This document shows, in pieces, positions 5,897 through 7,561 of a DNA stretch of 7,561 nucleotides (its first letter is position 1; each line of letters opens with the position of its first letter). A program made the translations under genes and the position numbers. The stretch lies in the NCBI GenBank assembly GCA_002427615.1, contig DIFH01000056.1, positions 54,386 through 61,946 on the forward strand. Reading direction: 5' to 3'. Source of the DNA: Paludibacter sp. UBA5753. Its GTDB lineage: Bacteria; Bacteroidota; Bacteroidia; Bacteroidales; Paludibacteraceae. The notes under the pieces are model-generated. The model was given only the letters and a program-made list of their open reading frames with translations. It was not told the origin of the DNA and did no database searches.

Positions 5897-7474
5897 ATGT
5901 CTTTAGCATCCGAAATTCAACGTCGACGCACCTTTGCCATTATCAGTCACCCCGATGCGGGAAAAACCACACTTACCGAAAAACTGTTGCTTTTTGGCGG
6001 TGCAATTCATGTGGCAGGCGCTGTAAAATCGAATAAAATCAAGAAAACAGCCACTTCCGACTGGATGGAAATCGAAAAACAACGCGGAATTTCTGTCGCA
6101 ACGTCGGTTATGGGTTTTGAATATCGCAATTATAAAATCAATATTCTCGACACCCCCGGACACCAGGATTTTGCCGAAGATACTTATCGCACCTTGACGG
6201 CTGTCGACAGTGTAATTATTGTGATAGATACAGCCAAAGGAGTTGAAGCACAGACACGTAAACTAATGAACGTTTGTCGTATGCGCAACACGCCCGTGAT
6301 GATTTTCGTGAACAAAATGGACCGCGAAGGAAAAGACCCTTTCGATTTGCTCGACGAACTCGAAGCTGAACTCGGCATTGGCGTACGTCCGCTTAGCTGG
6401 CCTATCAATCAGGGATTCTCGTTTAAAGGCGTTTATAATATTTACAAGGACAACCTGGAACTTTATACACCCAACAAACAAACAATCAGCGAATCAATTG
6501 CTTTATCCGATATAAACAGCCCTGAACTGGACGGATTAGTCGGCGAAAACGATGCAGCCAAACTGCGCGAAGATATGGAATTGATTAATGGTGTGTATTC
6601 GGGTTTTGATACCGAAAAATACCTGGCGGGCGAGCTGGCTCCCGTTTTTTTCGGCAGTGCGTTAAACACTTTCGGAGTAAAAGAATTGCTCGATTGTTTT
6701 GTCGAAATAGCGCCGTCGCCACGTCCGGTTCATACACAGGAGCGTGAAGTAGATCCTTATGAAGAAAATTTTTCAGGCTTTGTATTTAAAATTCATGCCA
6801 ACATGGACCCGAACCACCGGAGTTGCATCGCTTTTGTCAAGGTTTGCTCGGGAAAGTTTGAACGTAATGTGAATTACAAACATGTTCGTCATGGCAAGAT
6901 GATGCGCTTCTCCTCTCCTACTGCTTTTATGGCTCAAAGAAAAGAAACGGTGGACGAGGCTTATGCGGGCGACATAGTAGGTTTACCCGATACCGGAACT
7001 TTCAAAATCGGCGATACCCTGACCAGTGGTGAAAATCTTCATTTCAAAGGTATTCCAAGTTTCTCGCCCGAAATGTTTAAATATATCGAAAATGCCGACC
7101 CGATGAAAACCAAACAATTGGACAAAGGCATCAACCAGTTAATGGACGAAGGTGTGGCGCAGTTATTTATCAATCAGTACAACAATCGTAAAATTATCGG
7201 GACAGTCGGACAACTTCAGTTTGAGGTAATTCAGTATCGTTTATTGCACGAATATGGCGCGCAATGCCGCTGGGAGCCAATTTCGCTGCACAAAGCCTGT
7301 TGGATTGAAAGCGACGATGCTACCGAACTTGACAACTTCAAAAAACGGAAAGCGCAGTATATGGCTGTGGATAAAGAAGGACGGGACGTATTTCTGGCTG
7401 ATTCAGGTTATGTGTTGCAAATGGCACAAAACGATTTTAAAAATATCCGGTTCCATTTTTCTTCGGAATTTTGA
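5897..7474 (+). CDS. prfC: Peptide chain release factor 3 (RF3)
   Basis: This 525-residue translational GTPase recycles RF1 and RF2 from the ribosome after termination; E. coli RF3 is about 529 residues. The G domain shows every signature: G1 SHPDAGKTT (17-25), G2 around RGISV (63-67), G3 DTPGH (85-89), G4 NKMD (139-142) and a G5-like GSAL (253-256). The SHPDAGKTT loop and the N-terminus EIQRRRTFAIISHPD are typical of RF3 rather than EF-G. After IAPSPRP (271-277) come the beta-barrel domain II (for example FSGFVFKIHANMDPNHRSCIAF) and the RF3-specific C-terminal domain, with VGQLQFEVIQYRLLHEYGA. The gene is complete, with its own strong promoter and a hairpin terminator 5 bases after the stop, so it is probably monocistronic. 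ATG at 5897 gives the expected MSLASEIQRRRTF start. Confidence 0.97.
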   Translation: MSLASEIQRRRTFAIISHPDAGKTTLTEKLLLFGGAIHVAGAVKSNKIKKTATSDWMEIEKQRGISVATSVMGFEYRNYKINILDTPGHQDFAEDTYRTLTAVDSVIIVIDTAKGVEAQTRKLMNVCRMRNTPVMIFVNKMDREGKDPFDLLDELEAELGIGVRPLSWPINQGFSFKGVYNIYKDNLELYTPNKQTISESIALSDINSPELDGLVGENDAAKLREDMELINGVYSGFDTEKYLAGELAPVFFGSALNTFGVKELLDCFVEIAPSPRPVHTQEREVDPYEENFSGFVFKIHANMDPNHRSCIAFVKVCSGKFERNVNYKHVRHGKMMRFSSPTAFMAQRKETVDEAYAGDIVGLPDTGTFKIGDTLTSGENLHFKGIPSFSPEMFKYIENADPMKTKQLDKGINQLMDEGVAQLFINQYNNRKIIGTVGQLQFEVIQYRLLHEYGAQCRWEPISLHKACWIESDDATELDNFKKRKAQYMAVDKEGRDVFLADSGYVLQMAQNDFKNIRFHFSSEF

Positions 7475-7478
7475 ACTG

Positions 7479-7522
7479 AAAAAAGAAATAGCGTTTCAAG
7501 TTTGAAACGCTATTTCTTTTTT
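7479..7522. terminator. Intrinsic terminator after prfC, likely bidirectional
   Basis: A perfect 20-base-pair inverted repeat, 7479-7498 with 7503-7522, encloses a 4-base loop AGTT. The core AGCGTTTCA / TGAAACGCT is flanked by six A on the left and six T on the right, so the hairpin ends in a T-run on either strand. It starts 5 bases after the prfC stop. The symmetry suits transcripts arriving from both sides. Confidence 0.93.
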
Positions 7523-7523
7523 A

Positions 7524-7561
7524 TCATTTATTTGATTTGATTTTTACCGAGTCAGCCGCTT
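7524..7561 (-). CDS. Possible 3' end of a convergent gene (last 11 codons)
   Basis: On the minus strand one frame is open from the window edge to a TGA at 7526-7524 and would encode an end reading ADSVKIKSNK. The stop lies 2 bases from the bidirectional terminator hairpin, which is where the end of a convergent gene would be expected. The stretch is far too short to identify a product, and an open frame of this length is easily due to chance. Confidence 0.25.
   Translation of the reverse strand, partial: AADSVKIKSNK

Overview
The window looks like chromosomal DNA of a member of the Bacteroidota, most likely the Bacteroidales. The reasons are the long (316-residue) NusB, the nusB-yajC-ybbR gene order, a Bacteroidota-type PUR-domain protein, AT-rich spacers with no clear Shine-Dalgarno sequences, and promoter-like sites of the Bacteroidota form (TTTG, a 19-20 base spacer, TAnnTTTG). 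No mobile element, CRISPR array, tRNA or rRNA is visible.

Left half (1-3884), all on the minus strand and so read from right to left: nusB (transcription antitermination), yajC (accessory subunit of the Sec translocon), ybbR (membrane-anchored YbbR-domain protein), a DegT/DnrJ/EryC1 sugar aminotransferase resembling WbpE, and the first 89 codons of a left-handed beta-helix acetyltransferase resembling WbpD. The first three are housekeeping genes. The last two carry out consecutive steps (amino transfer, then N-acetylation) in making an acetamido sugar nucleotide for surface polysaccharide. The join between ybbR and the sugar genes is the most notable feature of the gene order.

Right half (3885-7561), mainly on the plus strand: a divergent intergenic region with one promoter-like site facing each way; a small PUR-domain (DUF3276-type) nucleic-acid-binding protein; a low-specificity L-threonine aldolase just downstream, with a perfect 14-base palindrome in the gap; a 286-base spacer holding a long imperfect stem-loop, a very good promoter match and a heptanucleotide tandem repeat; and prfC (peptide chain release factor 3). 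prfC is followed at once by a strong hairpin terminator. A possible convergent gene may end right after that terminator at the window edge.

The window is mostly ordinary core genome, and I see no convincing new multi-gene system. The points worth a second look are non-coding: the stem-loop and heptamer repeat around the prfC promoter, the palindrome between the PUR gene and the aldolase, and the attachment of sugar-nucleotide genes to the nusB-yajC-ybbR cluster.
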